NCBI GenBank assembly: GCA_025267735.1
Contig: CM046299.1
Coordinates: forward strand, 11,678,232-11,742,231
Origin: Mactra quadrangularis
Taxonomy: Eukaryota > Mollusca > Bivalvia > Venerida > Mactridae
Direction of reading: 5' to 3'
Length of the DNA: 64,000 bases
A model generated the notes under the pieces. The model saw nothing but the letters and a program-made list of their open reading frames with translations, had not been told where the DNA came from and did no database searches. Below, in pieces: positions 47,501 through 58,531 of the stretch. Made by a program: the position numbers and the translations under genes. The stretch's first letter is position 1. The number at the start of each line of letters is the position of its first letter.

Positions 47501-47625
47501 TCATGATATGTTTTTAAACTGATTTTATTTCATTAAATATGTATTCTATGTGATTGTGAAGCGCAATCGAATATATAGACTATATAAATTTTTGCGCTAT
47601 ATAAATGGACTTTGATTTGATTTGA
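47501..47625 (+). mobile_element. 3' untranslated end of the LINE
   Basis: Short 3' region with GCGCTATATAAATGGACTTT and a (TTTGA)-like tail, typical of CR1/L2-class 3' ends recognised by the reverse transcriptase. Confidence 0.7.
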
Positions 47626-47831
47626 AAATATTACATTCAAATTCTAAGATGTGATAAGCAAACTACCTTCTATCAAAATATACAAAATGTACATAAATAC
47701 AATACAAATACGAACATCAACCTAAAATACCATCTGGGGTCGAAGCCTCGTGGGGTCGAAACGTCTTGGGGTCGAAAAGTCTCCGTCAAACCTAGGGTCG
47801 AAACGTCTTGGGGTTGAAACACCTGTATACT

Positions 47832-48430
47832 TGAACCCCATTGTATCGATCTATCCATTGCATCGTGCTATTTATTGATCTTGCGATATTTTGATTGCAA
47901 CGCCACCTGCCGATTGTTTACACCGTTAACTAGGTCAAATTTACTGTTGCATGGCTTTTGATGGAATTTTACGATGGAAACATGTCTAAAGTAGCATTTT
48001 TTGCATGATTTCTCCAATTATCCTCGTTTTTCTGCATGTTTCTGAAAGTTTCTTGTGTAAGATCCTATAAAACCCTTCTCTGATGTCTTAATCAGCTTAC
48101 CTTTAAATGATTAATACTATTTTAAGAGAGAGGGACTCATTCAGTATGTCAACAGTTGTAAGCACTAAAACAACTCTGGCCTTCCATATTTTGAACTGTT
48201 TTCCCACAATGCATCGATACAATGGCGTGACGTAATATTTCCCTCAGACTTACCCCCCTTGTGTACATTGACAAGTTATTTGCCGAAATTAAAACTTATT
48301 GAAGAAACTTTGATATAATTTTATTAAATGGACAATAAAGACTATTGAAATGCAGAAATAACAAGATAAATGTTATATTTTGTTTTGAAATTTGATGTTT
48401 ACAATTAAGTAGATCGATACAATGGGGTTC
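47832..48430. mobile_element. Word-array inverted-repeat element, family vii (CCATTGTATCGAT)
   Basis: Left end TTGAACCCCATTGTATCGAT then CTATCCATTGCATCG. Right end AGATCGATACAATGGGGTTC (48411-48430), with an internal GCATCGATACAATGG at 48211-48225. The element abuts the right end of family iii directly. Non-coding interior. Confidence 0.6.
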
Positions 48431-48944
48431 CGGGCTAAGTCTGGAGAGCATGGTGGACTATGTGACAATGTGCTCCAACATTTTAATCAAAAATGCATAT
48501 AAAATGGCAATGACAACCATAATGAAGTAATGCAAAATAAACAATGGAAACATGTGAACAATAACAAAACTTACGTACCTGCAAATATAAGCAAAATATG
48601 CAATCATTTAATAAAATGTAAGACACGACGAAAGAAATCATACTAATTCACGTGCTCCATTTTGTGCTTAAAGCGCATGCGTGTTGTAAGAGTAAAAAGA
48701 AAACGACTCAATGCAGCATCGTTGTCGTCACTTGACGGATGAAATGAAAAATTAATGAGATTTTACTTAAAAGGATGCCGTGATAAATTAATGGATAATG
48801 ATTAAAGATAAATCATTATAACCAAAGAAATAAATACCTTTCATATATACATGTACGTATAGCTAAGGCTCGTTGGAATGACATCGCTTAAAGCGGAATT
48901 GACATTATAAAAGCAATGGTCAAAATTATGGAACATTATTCAAC

Positions 48945-49994
48945 TAAAGAATAACGAGCTATTAAACATGGCAAGTCCATTTGTTGGGTCTAAGGCCTCA
49001 AGTCGGTATTATGTGTATTGAGTAAAAAATCGGCTGTCAGATGGATCATGTTTCAGGTCTCGAATCTCGAGTTAAAGCGATTTAGCCGGAAACTGGTGTA
49101 TACCACGCTAGAGGTCTGACCTTGGACTAGCTCGTGGGTATAGCGGCTACCATGGGAAAATTCCGTGGACTTGGGCCAGAGACCACAAAATGTCGGTACT
49201 TTACTTTTTGTGCATAAAATCACCACTAAGATGGGCCATGTTTCAGGGCTCTAATCTCGTGTTAAAACGATTTGGCCGGGTACTGGCGTATACCATGTTA
49301 GAGGTATGACCTAGGGCTATCACGTGAGCATAGTGGCAACCACAGGAAAATTAGGTGGGCTTGGGCCAAAGACCACTAAAGGTCGATACTTCACGTTTTG
49401 TGTATAAAATCAGCACTCAGATGGGCCATGTTTCAAGGCTCGAATCTCGAGTTAAAGCGATTTCGCCGGATACTGGCCATATCACGCTTGAGACATGACC
49501 TAGGGCTATCACCTGGGCATAGTACACCACTCAGATGGGCCATGTTTCAAGGCTCGAATCTTGTGTTTAAACGATTTGGTCGGGTACTGGCGTATACCAC
49601 GTTAGAGGTGGGCCAGAGACCACAAAATGTCGGTACTTTACGTTTTGTGTAGAAAAGTCAGCATTCAGATGGGCCATGTTTTAGGGCTCGAATCAAGCGG
49701 CTACCCTGGGAAAATTCCGTGGCTTTGGGCCAAAGACCACTTAAGGTCGGTATTTTACGTTTTTTGTATAAAATCAGCACTCAGATGGGCCGATTTTATA
49801 TACAAAACACATAATACCGACTAGTGGCCTTAGGCCGGACAAATGGACTTACCATGTTAAATAGCTTGTTAATGTATGCCGTTTTAGGGCTAAATTATAA
49901 TTTCACGATTCGTTAAATAAAAAAAATGCTAGCAAAAGTAGCACTTTGTGGCCACTTTTGCTAGCAAAAAAATTTTGCTAACTTCAGCGTCATA
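48945..49994. mobile_element. TIR element with an inverted 190-bp satellite core
   Basis: The left end (about 48948-49035) has AACGAGCTATTAAACATGGC, AAGTCCATTTGTTGGGTCTA and AGTCGGTATTATGTG. The same sequence is inverted at about 49787-49860. Between them are four or five shortened and shuffled units of the 3237-7310 satellite, on the opposite strand. To the right, 49915-49994 repeats the TGCTAGCAAAAGT hairpin and TTGCTAACTTCAGCG found after the big array. So the satellite and its flanks travel together. The frame 49398-49652 is repeat-derived. Confidence 0.7.
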
Positions 49995-50859
49995 CTAACA
50001 AGTATAAATATTTTTATAATTTTTAGCAGCCATAAAACATTGCTTTTAGTCAGGGACTGTATACCTGTATACTACAATGTATTAGTAATTAAAGTATCTG
50101 TAGTATTGTACGGGACGTATGCGAGGCCATAGTTTCAGCGTATGCGGAGGATATTGTCCAGATTTCTACACAGCTAAAGCAGTGACAGGCAATAGCAGAT
50201 CAGTTTGAAGCTAAATGGCAGTTTCTACACACACACTTAGAGCTAGGTCCGTATAGATCTGTTGCGGTTCGTTCTTCTCCGTATCAGACCGTACTTATTA
50301 GTACTAACCCATGCTTATTTCCGTAGCAGACCGTAGTGTATCCGTCTTGATTCGTATTGCTCCGTATCAAACCCTGTCGGACCGTAACAACCGTGACTAT
50401 TTCCTACATTATACTTTTACCTACATTTTGGCGGGAAATCCCTCGAGCTCCATACTCATACAGCCGTGTTTCCGCACTAGAACCGTAGCGAAATACGGAA
50501 TTTGACATTTCTTTAGTAATCCGTGAACGATTAGACTGTAGCTTTTCTGTGGCGTTACCTGTGAAAATGTGATCGGGTCATAAGCCAAATTAGCTAATAA
50601 GTAAAAACAATTATACTGACTCATTCAGGATAATTTCACGAGCATGCGTGACAACTAATAATTTAATTTTTGTCACACCAAAGCGCATAGCGTTGCACCA
50701 TCAAACTAGATATATTAATTAAAATTAATACAGCATCTTGACTGGATATATTGACAGCAATAAGCTTAATAGCACTTCGCCAATAAATTTCAAGAGTTTA
50801 TCATCTTCACTGATCTTATCTTTATTTCTTTAATAAATTATTACGTGAATACTGTTTTA
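49995..50859. other. Non-coding sequence with CCGTA-word cluster
   Basis: At 50270-50490 the words CCGTATCAGACCGTA, CCGTAGCAGACCGTAG, CTCCGTATCAAACCC and CGGACCGTAACAACCGTG recur irregularly and partly inverted (AAATACGGAA). This may be another decayed word-array end. No gene is seen. Confidence 0.4.
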
Positions 50860-50930
50860 AGAGGCTCACAGGGAAGATAGAGCTTTACCTAACTGCGTTA
50901 CCTCTATAAATAAAGTATGTATGCATTATT
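50860..50930 (+). mobile_element. 3' tail of a LINE-like element, copy 2
   Basis: GAGGCTCACAGGGAAGATAG, then GTTACCTCTATAAATAAAG; matches 15362-15440. Confidence 0.6.
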
Positions 50931-50934
50931 ATAA

Positions 50935-51235
50935 TAAAATAATTGAAGTTGCCGAGTCGACAGGCAAACATTTTACTAGTAAAAACTTGAATGTTGATCG
51001 GGAACGTGCGCGCGAGTGGTGTTATGTCCGTTATTTCGACAGCACTGAATGGGTCTGGAGACCATTTGTTTGGACACGAAAGTGACTATGAAGGGTCAAA
51101 CTTAAAAGAGTTCATTGCCGAGGACCTTGAAGAAGCACAAATGTGGTTGAAACGTCAAGATCATACTGTTGATTGAGTCGGTATTGACGACGGTCCTGTC
51201 ATTGAGACTGTTATTAAGAAATTCAGGAGTAAGTT
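50935..51235 (+). pseudogene. Possible pogo/CENP-B-type DNA-binding fragment
   Basis: One frame (about 50947-51075) reads VAESTGKHFTSKNLNVDRE then RAREWC, similar to the helix-turn-helix start of pogo/Tigger-like transposases and proteins derived from them, where a D-R-x-x-V-R-E-W-C word is common. The reading then passes to another frame (50991-51176: NGSGDHLFGHESDYEGSNLK and on to a stop). After the stop, protein-like sequence continues (GIDDGPVIETVIKKFR) to a good donor, GGA|GTAAGT. Two frame changes make this a relic at best. The match is from memory and weak. Confidence 0.35.
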
Positions 51236-51346
51236 TGACTTTACGGATTTATTTTTAGCTATAATATTTATGTTTTGCGACCCTACTTCTATTTAGAATA
51301 GTAACTGGAAATACCAATTATAAATTGTGTTACGTTTACTTTCTTA

Positions 51347-51705
51347 TCATTTGGAATATAAATATACTAAGTTGAAGTCAAGTTTCCTATTTACTTTCTG
51401 CACATAATCACCACCTATTTCCATACACTTTCTATTGGCTATGTACCCACAGATTAAATGTAACCTTAAAGTATTCCTCACTGAATGAATAAATAATTCT
51501 CTTGTGCAATACAGCACATTGTAAGCCATCAATCCTTATCTAGAAGCTTCTCCACTCACGCTGCCTTTTCAACAGTGACTGTCAGTGTCAGTTGACCTCG
51601 TCTTTCTTCATCAAATACCCATGCTCTACCTTCCCTGAACCTCTGGGGCCATCTGAAGACAACTTTTTTTCCACATGTTGGTAATGAATCAACAATTTTA
51701 ATTTG
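51347..51705 (-). pseudogene. Mariner-like transposase, internally deleted and broken
   Basis: The minus strand from 51705 gives WPQRFREGRAWVFDEERRGQ, LTLTVTVEKAA, a stop, VEKLLDKD, a stop, WLTMCCIAQE and more stops. This is the second helix-turn-helix and linker of a mariner (Mos1-type) transposase. The other frame, at the far end, gives NRKCMEIGGDYVQK before the stop at 51347, the usual mariner C-terminus. The DD(E/D) catalytic core between them is gone. At least three in-frame stops, one frameshift and the deletion show long inactivity. Confidence 0.65.
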
Positions 51706-52524
51706 TTTATGTGTACCGGCAGGTGACAAATTGAGTCAAACACAACAATTTATGACTGCGCCCAACTCAAAATCAATTGTTGACGTCATTCGTTGTTTCG
51801 AAGCCATGACTCTAAAATCTCTGCTATGCAATAACCATTCAAAACAATTTCATGAAACTTTCAGGAAATGATTTCCAGGCGTCACGCTAGTGTAATTAAT
51901 GTTGGCGCATACTTCGTACTAAAATTGAGTGCGTAATACCATGTTTAATGTTTTCAAAAAAGATGAAAAAAATAGTGTGCTTCAAGTGACCAAACAGGGG
52001 TTGCTATGGATATCATTTATTCTTCCTACATATTGATAATCCGTTCACCAATATGATTTGAAAACACTGCTCCTACAACTTATACCATGAGACCACAATA
52101 TGATGATGGCTGCCTACATCAGGTCGCATACTCGCAGAATGGGAGTGGAATTTGAAAACTGCAAGTAATTTTTATTTTAACTTGCAAATTTTTGCCAGTT
52201 GAAATCCCCACATACTTTTTATGTCTATTCTTAGTCTATTCTACAATAATGCCCTCGTTCGATCTACAGTTAAATATAGTACCATGTTTTTATGTTGTTA
52301 TTGCTTATATGCTTATTTACTTGCTATTATATGCTTATTTATATGCTTATGTATGCTATTAAATTTGGAGAAAAAATGCATGTGATTTTTTTCATCTTGC
52401 AAGTTGAAAAAAATTAACTCACAAAAATTTGCAAGTTCAATTTTTTGTTAAATTCGAGCCCTGGCCTACATGTACATGTAAGTTTAACATATGATAAAAG
52501 AGAAGATTGTGTTCAGATGAAATT

Positions 52525-52812
52525 TTTTTGTTGGGTTTAATGCCAAAGCGTGTAGGTTATATAACTGCAGTCAGTCGACCTTCACACGTTTCCTGGTAAG
52601 GCTTTATCTTATGATTTAGCTGTTAACCAACTACTAGGTGCATACTTCCGTCAGTGACCGACTACTGCCCTACATGATTTAGAATCAGAGGGAGAATGGC
52701 CGCAGAAAATTATTTCATGACCAAGCTCAACCAAAGTATGCCCCGCCTGGAAATCAAACCTACAACCCCTTGATCAGTAGACTTGTTCCCTACCAAATCA
52801 GCTAGCCAGATG
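52525..52812 (-). mobile_element. tRNA-derived SINE, family B, minus-strand copy
   Basis: Most complete family B copy: TTTGTTGGGTTTAATGCC at the tail side, TTAGCTGTTAACCAACTACT and AGGGAGAATGGC in the body, ATGCCCCGCCTGGAAATCAA, and a tRNA-like head ending ACCAAATCAGCTAGCCAGA. Confidence 0.8.
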
Positions 52813-53066
52813 GACTTCTGATGGTGATAAAAAAAGACAACAAACACAGCTGTAAGCATCCTATAAGTGTATTATTAACCTTACCAGAATTTGCAATTCA
52901 AAACATATAATATAAAATCTCTATAAGGGACAAAAAAATTGTACAAAAAAAACAATGTGACGATATAAATGACACGGTCAGTACTGATATAAACAACAGA
53001 ATAATCAATAATGATAGAAATATAATATTATGATGTTGACAAATATCTATAATAATGAATGTAGAA

Positions 53067-53212
53067 TAGTTCGTTTTTTCTCAACTGTCAAAACATGGAT
53101 AATTTTACTGTGACTTCACGTGTTAGAATTTCCCTTTCTAACAATCGTGATATTGCGATAGCGTGTGTTCAGTCACCATTATTTAAACTTTGACAGTTAG
53201 GAAGAAACAGAC
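53067..53212. mobile_element. MITE family M1, copy 4
   Basis: AGTTCGTTTTTTCTCAACTG then TCAAAACATGGATAATTTTACTG at the left. The inverse, CCATTATTTAAACTTTGACA then GTTAGGAAGAAACAGACT, is at the right. TA flanks both ends. Confidence 0.8.
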
Positions 53213-56200
53213 TATATTTGTTAATAATGTAACACAGTCCAGAATATGTTTGTGAATCAAAAATTCTTGAAATCTTACTTTGAATTTACTACCTTGATGG
53301 GAGCATTCTTCCACTTCTAATTTCATTAATAGTACTAACAGCGAAGTATAAATGAAGATTTGGCATCATAGTGATGTTCTAAGCAATATTATGACAAAGC
53401 ATTTTTTAAAGTCAAATAATAACAAATCAGGATATCCTCTGGGAATTTTTACTATTGACTTAAAATTAATACACATTGCTAGTTAAAATATCTGGATGAA
53501 AATTAACTGTTATGTCCATATGTAGATCAATATTTGTTGAAAATTTGAAAGGAGTTTGATGAAATATCATAAAGTAAGCATGCAAGATTTCCGGATTCGC
53601 AACTATATTCAGGACTGTATAGAGAGTGATATATATATACAACATTTCAATGTATGTTTGAAAAGTCATGTGTACAAAATAATGATAATAAAGTCTAAAC
53701 TACTTAATATATTCCTATGTACAAAATTTTATTGTCAAATAAACATGGTATCCCATGGAAACCTGCATGAGATAAAAATCTGATAACTGTACAATTAAAG
53801 AGAGTGAGAGAGGACTTTATTTTATGATAAATATAAAAAAACACATATTTGGTACACAGTAACATACAATATAGCAATAAACTTGTACTTATCTAGTCAT
53901 ATATTCAATGAATTTCAATATACATAGTGTCATCACATGTTTAACACATCCGATCCACATACAGTACCCCGTCCATATCTCAAACAAGCAAGTCTTACAT
54001 ATCCCATCCACTTCCCCACACGTTCATATGAGCACGCGCACACCATACTGACACACAAATCTCAAACTTGCAATATTATTTATATACCCTATCACAAGCA
54101 TACGTCAAACAAACCTAAATTAGTGCATATCTCACCCAGGTCTTTATTAAACCAAAACACATGCATACAAAAAACATAAGTGTAATTATGGACAGTTGAA
54201 ATATTAATACAAAACATGATTGTAACGAATGCTTTTTCTATGGAAATCTTAAAGATATTTATCTATCAAGTAAAAAATATTACAAAACGTGAAAAAAGGC
54301 AATAAGTAAATGAATGCATATATAAAAACATGGCCGACGTGACATGTCCCTAGAAATGTTGATTATTTACAAGATATATGTACATGTATAACAATGACTA
54401 CAAAATTATGTTCTATTATAAATAATACATAGATACATGATACAAGAAATGACTTCACATACATAAAATATAGTAAATATTTATAAGTACGAAATTCTAT
54501 GTATGTTACCATGGTAACATTATCACTGTTATATATAATGTACATTTGTACATATGTCTATACATTTATTATGTATTAAAACAAGCTAAGCTCGCCCGAA
54601 GCCATAACGGCATATGGGCGAGCTAAAATAAACACATATCAGATGTATTAAAACACTAACCATTAACGAAGAGGAAGTCACTTGTATTAAATCATTAACA
54701 TTTAAACATAAAATAAACAAAAAATAAATTATAATACAAAGTCAATAACAATGTCAAATATCCATTTAAGACTAAAATAAAGTAAACTGTTTTGTAATTG
54801 AGAAATTGTTTCTTCTCCATATGTAAAAGCAGTCAACATCTTAACCCACTAGCCCAAAGCCCTTGACAAATGAAAATTGATTTTGGCTAGTGAAAAATTC
54901 TTATTTCTAATGGTCTGATAGTCCATAATACAAATATAATTCTCACTAAATTCAAGTAAAGGGTATTTCTCTCCAGTAAGAAATTTCTTTAACTGAACAT
55001 TTTATTTACTTTAAAAAAAAACTTCACAAAAATTTAAGCAGAAATGTTGAGATTACATAACACAAAATAATGACAATAAACTGTGAAGACAAGTTCTACT
55101 CAACACAAAGTATTGCTTTAATATACCAATAAACAAAGGGACACAACTCCACACAAACAAAAGACAAACACATTTACTTCCCTTTGTTCTGATAATGAAA
55201 ATTGCTGCCTCATTAAAGAGAGATCATAACAAATACTCGTGAACTTGAAAATATGTTAAATATTATACATATGAAAATGATCATAATAATTATTTACAAA
55301 TGAGGTGAAATAATGATGAAATAATGGATTTATAATGTAAGTTAGTTAGCAAAAAAAAGACAAATGCATCAAACATTCAAATACTGCTCTAAAAATAAAA
55401 CAGTATCAAATTATTTCCAATGTTGACAGTCAATACAATTACCAAGAAACTAGATGTATAAATGATTCATTTATTCCATTTCTTAAATTTCAATTTTTAA
55501 TCACCATGAAAACGAAGACTTTTGATAATCTAATCCATTGTTTTTAATTGAATGAAGCAAAGTTTATATAAATGAATACTTTTTATAAAATTTAAAGCCT
55601 TCAATGCAATGCACTTTCTAATAAGCCATTTGATATTCATAATATTTTCCATAGAAAACCCTTCAACTAAATACAGTAAAATGACAAAATGAAGCAAAAT
55701 GTCAACAAAACTGGTAATATTAAATAGGAACATAAAATGAGCATTATCTTCATAATTTCAAATTAAAGTATTTACTATATACTTTGACATACGGACATGT
55801 GAAGAAAAACAAATTGAGTGAATAAGATAAAAAATATATCCTAGACTAATTCTAAGAGCCTCAGAAATACTATAATTCTAATTTTTTAACAATAAACAAT
55901 TTTTCATGATTCCATAAATATTATAACTAAGAAAAAGAATCAACCATCTTACACAATATGCTTCAAAATAATGTCATAATTTACGAAGCAAACAATTAGC
56001 AATGATTTCCAAGACCAAACAAATTATTATACGCCAATGATTTTTAACTGTACATAAGTAAAAAAAAATGGATTAAATAGCCTGGCCTGACACAATTTTA
56101 AAACATACAAAGTTAAAATATCAACAAAACAAAACTATATATCAAATAAACAAAACAACAAGCACATGACTGTGTTAAAACAAACAACAAGTAAGTTCTA

Positions 56201-57200
56201 ATTATAACAAAAAAATGACTCAGATATAACAACAGTTCTCATCAATACTTATATTCAGATCAGATTATATACCTAAGTTATATCGTATATATATTAAGTT
56301 TGTGCTGTTTTGAACTTGTAGTCTAAGAACCATGATGTATCAATCTACATAGTAGTTATGTTGGTCAATCAAAGATATCATAAATAAACTAACATTCAAC
56401 TGTTAACTTCTTTATCTACGTTCACTAATAATCCTTGTTTCTCTTTCTATTACCAGATATTATTGGTTATCCTATTTTAACACTTCCAGAGTCACTAATA
56501 TTCATTTATGTTAAAAATTTATAAGATAATAATGTGAAAAAATTTAAAAGTAAGAAAAATTGTAAGTAAAGTGAAAACGGTCATTATATATATATACATT
56601 GTATATACCACATTGTATGACCTGATAGTAACTTATTATAAGAGGTAAACATGACATTAACAAACATGAATAGAGATTGTAACCATTTACAATATCAATA
56701 CAGTAAAGTTCTGCTACGAATACCCACCTTGATTATTGCAAAATCATGCAGTTTTTTATGATTTTTTAAGTTCAAAACTGTTATTCAGGGAGCAAAAATT
56801 CAACCATTCTGCCATTAAGACTATCAATTTTAATGACCAACCACAAATCATGGAACTTTACTGTATTAGATAATAATTGACATTACACTGGACCTTCCAT
56901 TTCTAAATATTCATAATCAGATGATATTCACTGAGGAAAAAATAAGGTATACTTGGACTAACATAGTCACATGTATTTGGACACAAAGGATTATTTAGCT
57001 AAACAAACTAGCCACTTGTCTAAGGGCCTGGTTACAGTAGCCTCAGTGTAATGTCAATTCATTCATAGAGTTAAACATATCTGTAATAATTTCAAATTAA
57101 TGGATGAGTTACATAATGAGGTAGTTTCAAAACAAAGTTAATATTTAATATGATAATATTATTATGATAGTTAAATAATGATATAAAAAACAACTGATAT
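53213..57200. other. 4-kb AT-rich region, nothing recognised
   Basis: Only short AT-biased frames (53556-53783, 53937-54179, 54363-54545, 55530-55733). There is a small GCTCGCCCGAAGCC...GGGCGAGC hairpin at about 54591-54624 and an (AT)n run near 56586. This stretch is downstream of the KMT2 terminal exons, so part could be a long 3' untranslated region, but I see no direct evidence. Confidence 0.4.
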
Positions 57201-57201
57201 A

Positions 57202-57449
57202 CAGTACCCTCTAAAAGTTGTTGGATAAATGTAATTTTACTAAAGTACTGATCATGCCTACCAAAACTTATTTTACTTTAATTAAAGCTTAATTTTGCAA
57301 CATAGTTAAAATACATATTGATAAACTAATTATGATTTTGAAACTTGATTAAATGATTCGTATTTTCTTTTCTTATACATAATTAAGAATTGGTTTTTCA
57401 AAAAAAACAACAGGATATCATCCAAGGACATTTGGAAGGCACTGTATAA
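57202..57449. mobile_element. Tc1/mariner-like MITE, family M2, copy 3
   Basis: TACAGTACCCTCTAAAAGTT at the left and ACATTTGGAAGGCACTGTA at the right, non-coding interior, TA borders. Confidence 0.75.
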
Positions 57450-57774
57450 GCATTCAAAACATACTGTATAAATCACTCAACACTTTCATACACACAAAAT
57501 ACACTTTTAAACCATAAGATTTTATTAATTTTAAATTAGTTTTTTTAAGGAATATAAAAACTTTTCATTCAATCAATTGTATCACTGAACACATTTGCAT
57601 ATAGTAGAGTACATCAAAGTCACAACCATATAAAGATATCAAAGTGTCTTATAGTATATTACAGACTTCTACTAATAATTATCTCTCACTGATACTTGTA
57701 ATAGTTTGTGAGGTAACTAAGTATATATTGAATCAATTTCTCCTCCTATGATAGAATGTCAATCAACTAGTCTT

Positions 57775-58186
57775 CCAGCACTAGATTTCTTTCGTATTCA
57801 TCCAATTTGTCATTCCTCATTTATACTTCTCTTATTTCATCCTAATTCATTTCTTTCCTACAAAATCTTCCTAATTCATCCATTTTCAACACAATCCTCC
57901 TAATTCATCCATTTTCCACAAAAACTTCCTAATTTATTTATTTTCCACAAAATCTTCCTAATTCATCCATTTTCCACAAAATCTTCCTAATTCATCCATT
58001 TTCCACAAAATCTTCCTAATTCATCCATTTTCCACAAAATCTTCCTAATTCATCCATTTTCCACAAAATCTTCCTAATTCATCCATTTTCCACAAAATCT
58101 TCCTGATTCATCCATTTTCCACAAAATCTTCCTAATTCATCCATTTTCCACAAAATCTTCCTAAGTCATCCATTTTCCACACAATC
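57775..58186 (-). repeat. 29-bp minisatellite derived from the end of KMT2 terminal exon B
   Basis: About 12 clear copies of a 29-bp unit (starts at 57839, 57868, 57897 and every 29 bp to 58158), with worn copies to about 57775. On the gene strand each unit reads TGTGGAAAATGGATGAA then TTAGGAAGATTT, i.e. Cys-Gly-Lys-Trp-Met-Asn-stop. The 13th unit (58187-58215) is the real coding end of exon B. The array lies immediately after that exon's stop, in its expected 3' untranslated region. One unit has mutated to AATAAATAAA (57933-57942, gene strand), a possible poly(A) signal. Confidence 0.9.
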
Positions 58187-58189
58187 TTC

Positions 58190-58282
58190 CTAGTTCATCC
58201 ATTTTCTACAATTCCAGGCTCCACAATTACATGGAATCTTGTTAGCATCATCTTCAACATCAAACTGATAATCATAGGAGAG
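58190..58282 (-). CDS. KMT2C/KMT2D (trr): KMT2C/D alternative terminal exon B (distal)
   Basis: A 93-bp exon, 30 codons plus TAG, preceded by TTTTACAG. It joins in frame after the Gly-Glu-Glu that ends exon 61341-61523. It encodes LSYDYQFDVEDD, then ANKIPCNCGAWNCRKWMN. It supplies the Tyr-Asp-Tyr of the SET active site and the post-SET C-x-C-x4-C that, with the NHSC cysteine, holds zinc. Compared with exon A, 23 of 30 residues match and the nucleotide identity is about 74%, with many silent differences, so both appear to have been under protein-level selection. It keeps the CGAxNC of vertebrate and fly KMT2C/D, whereas DVEDDANK is unusual for this subfamily. Its 3' end seeds a minisatellite. 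Transcript support cannot be judged here. Confidence 0.75.
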   Translation of the reverse strand, partial: LSYDYQFDVEDDANKIPCNCGAWNCRKWMN

Positions 58283-58451
58283 CTGTAAAACAAAGACAAG
58301 TATAAATAGAATAATATTTCATCAATAAAAAATAGACCAAAAAAACACTAAATATAATACATGAAAGCAATTCAAGTACTTATATTGCACAATGCGAGTG
58401 AAAGCTCATAGTGGACTTCCTTCAAATTTTGCTCAAATATATTAAAGCGGA

Positions 58452-58516
58452 AGCCGGACAAAAGGTCCCATGGACAAAAAGTCCCGTGTCAATTTTGACA
58501 CGGGTGGACAAAAAGC
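58452..58516 (+). mobile_element. Solitary arm of word-array family i, between the KMT2 terminal exons
   Basis: CCGGACAAAAGGTCCCATGG, ACAAAAAGTCCCGTGTC and CGGGTGGACAAAAAG follow the order of the terminal arm at 42838-43640. No opposite arm is seen nearby. It lies in the stretch separating exons A and B. Confidence 0.65.
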
Positions 58517-58531
58517 ACATAACCTATGCTA

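Larger units (their letters stand above)
45490..47825. mobile_element. Word-array inverted-repeat element, family iii (ACGTTTCGACCCC), carrying a LINE
   Basis: Left arm 45490-45590: five words, beginning CAAGACATTTCGACCCC, then ACATTTCAACCC, ACATTTCCACCCC, ACGTTTCGACCCC and ACGTTTCGACCCC. Right arm 47735-47825 is the inverse with five matching words (GGGGTCGAAACGTC type) in the same order, ending in GAAACACCTG. Most of the interior is a LINE insertion (46100-47625). No DNA transposase is seen. No clear target duplication was found. Confidence 0.75.

Noticed and set aside
53937..54179. 80-codon plus frame rich in Thr, His and Pro
   Set aside because: It has no domain, no splice or promoter context, and sits in an AT-rich stretch with other chance frames.
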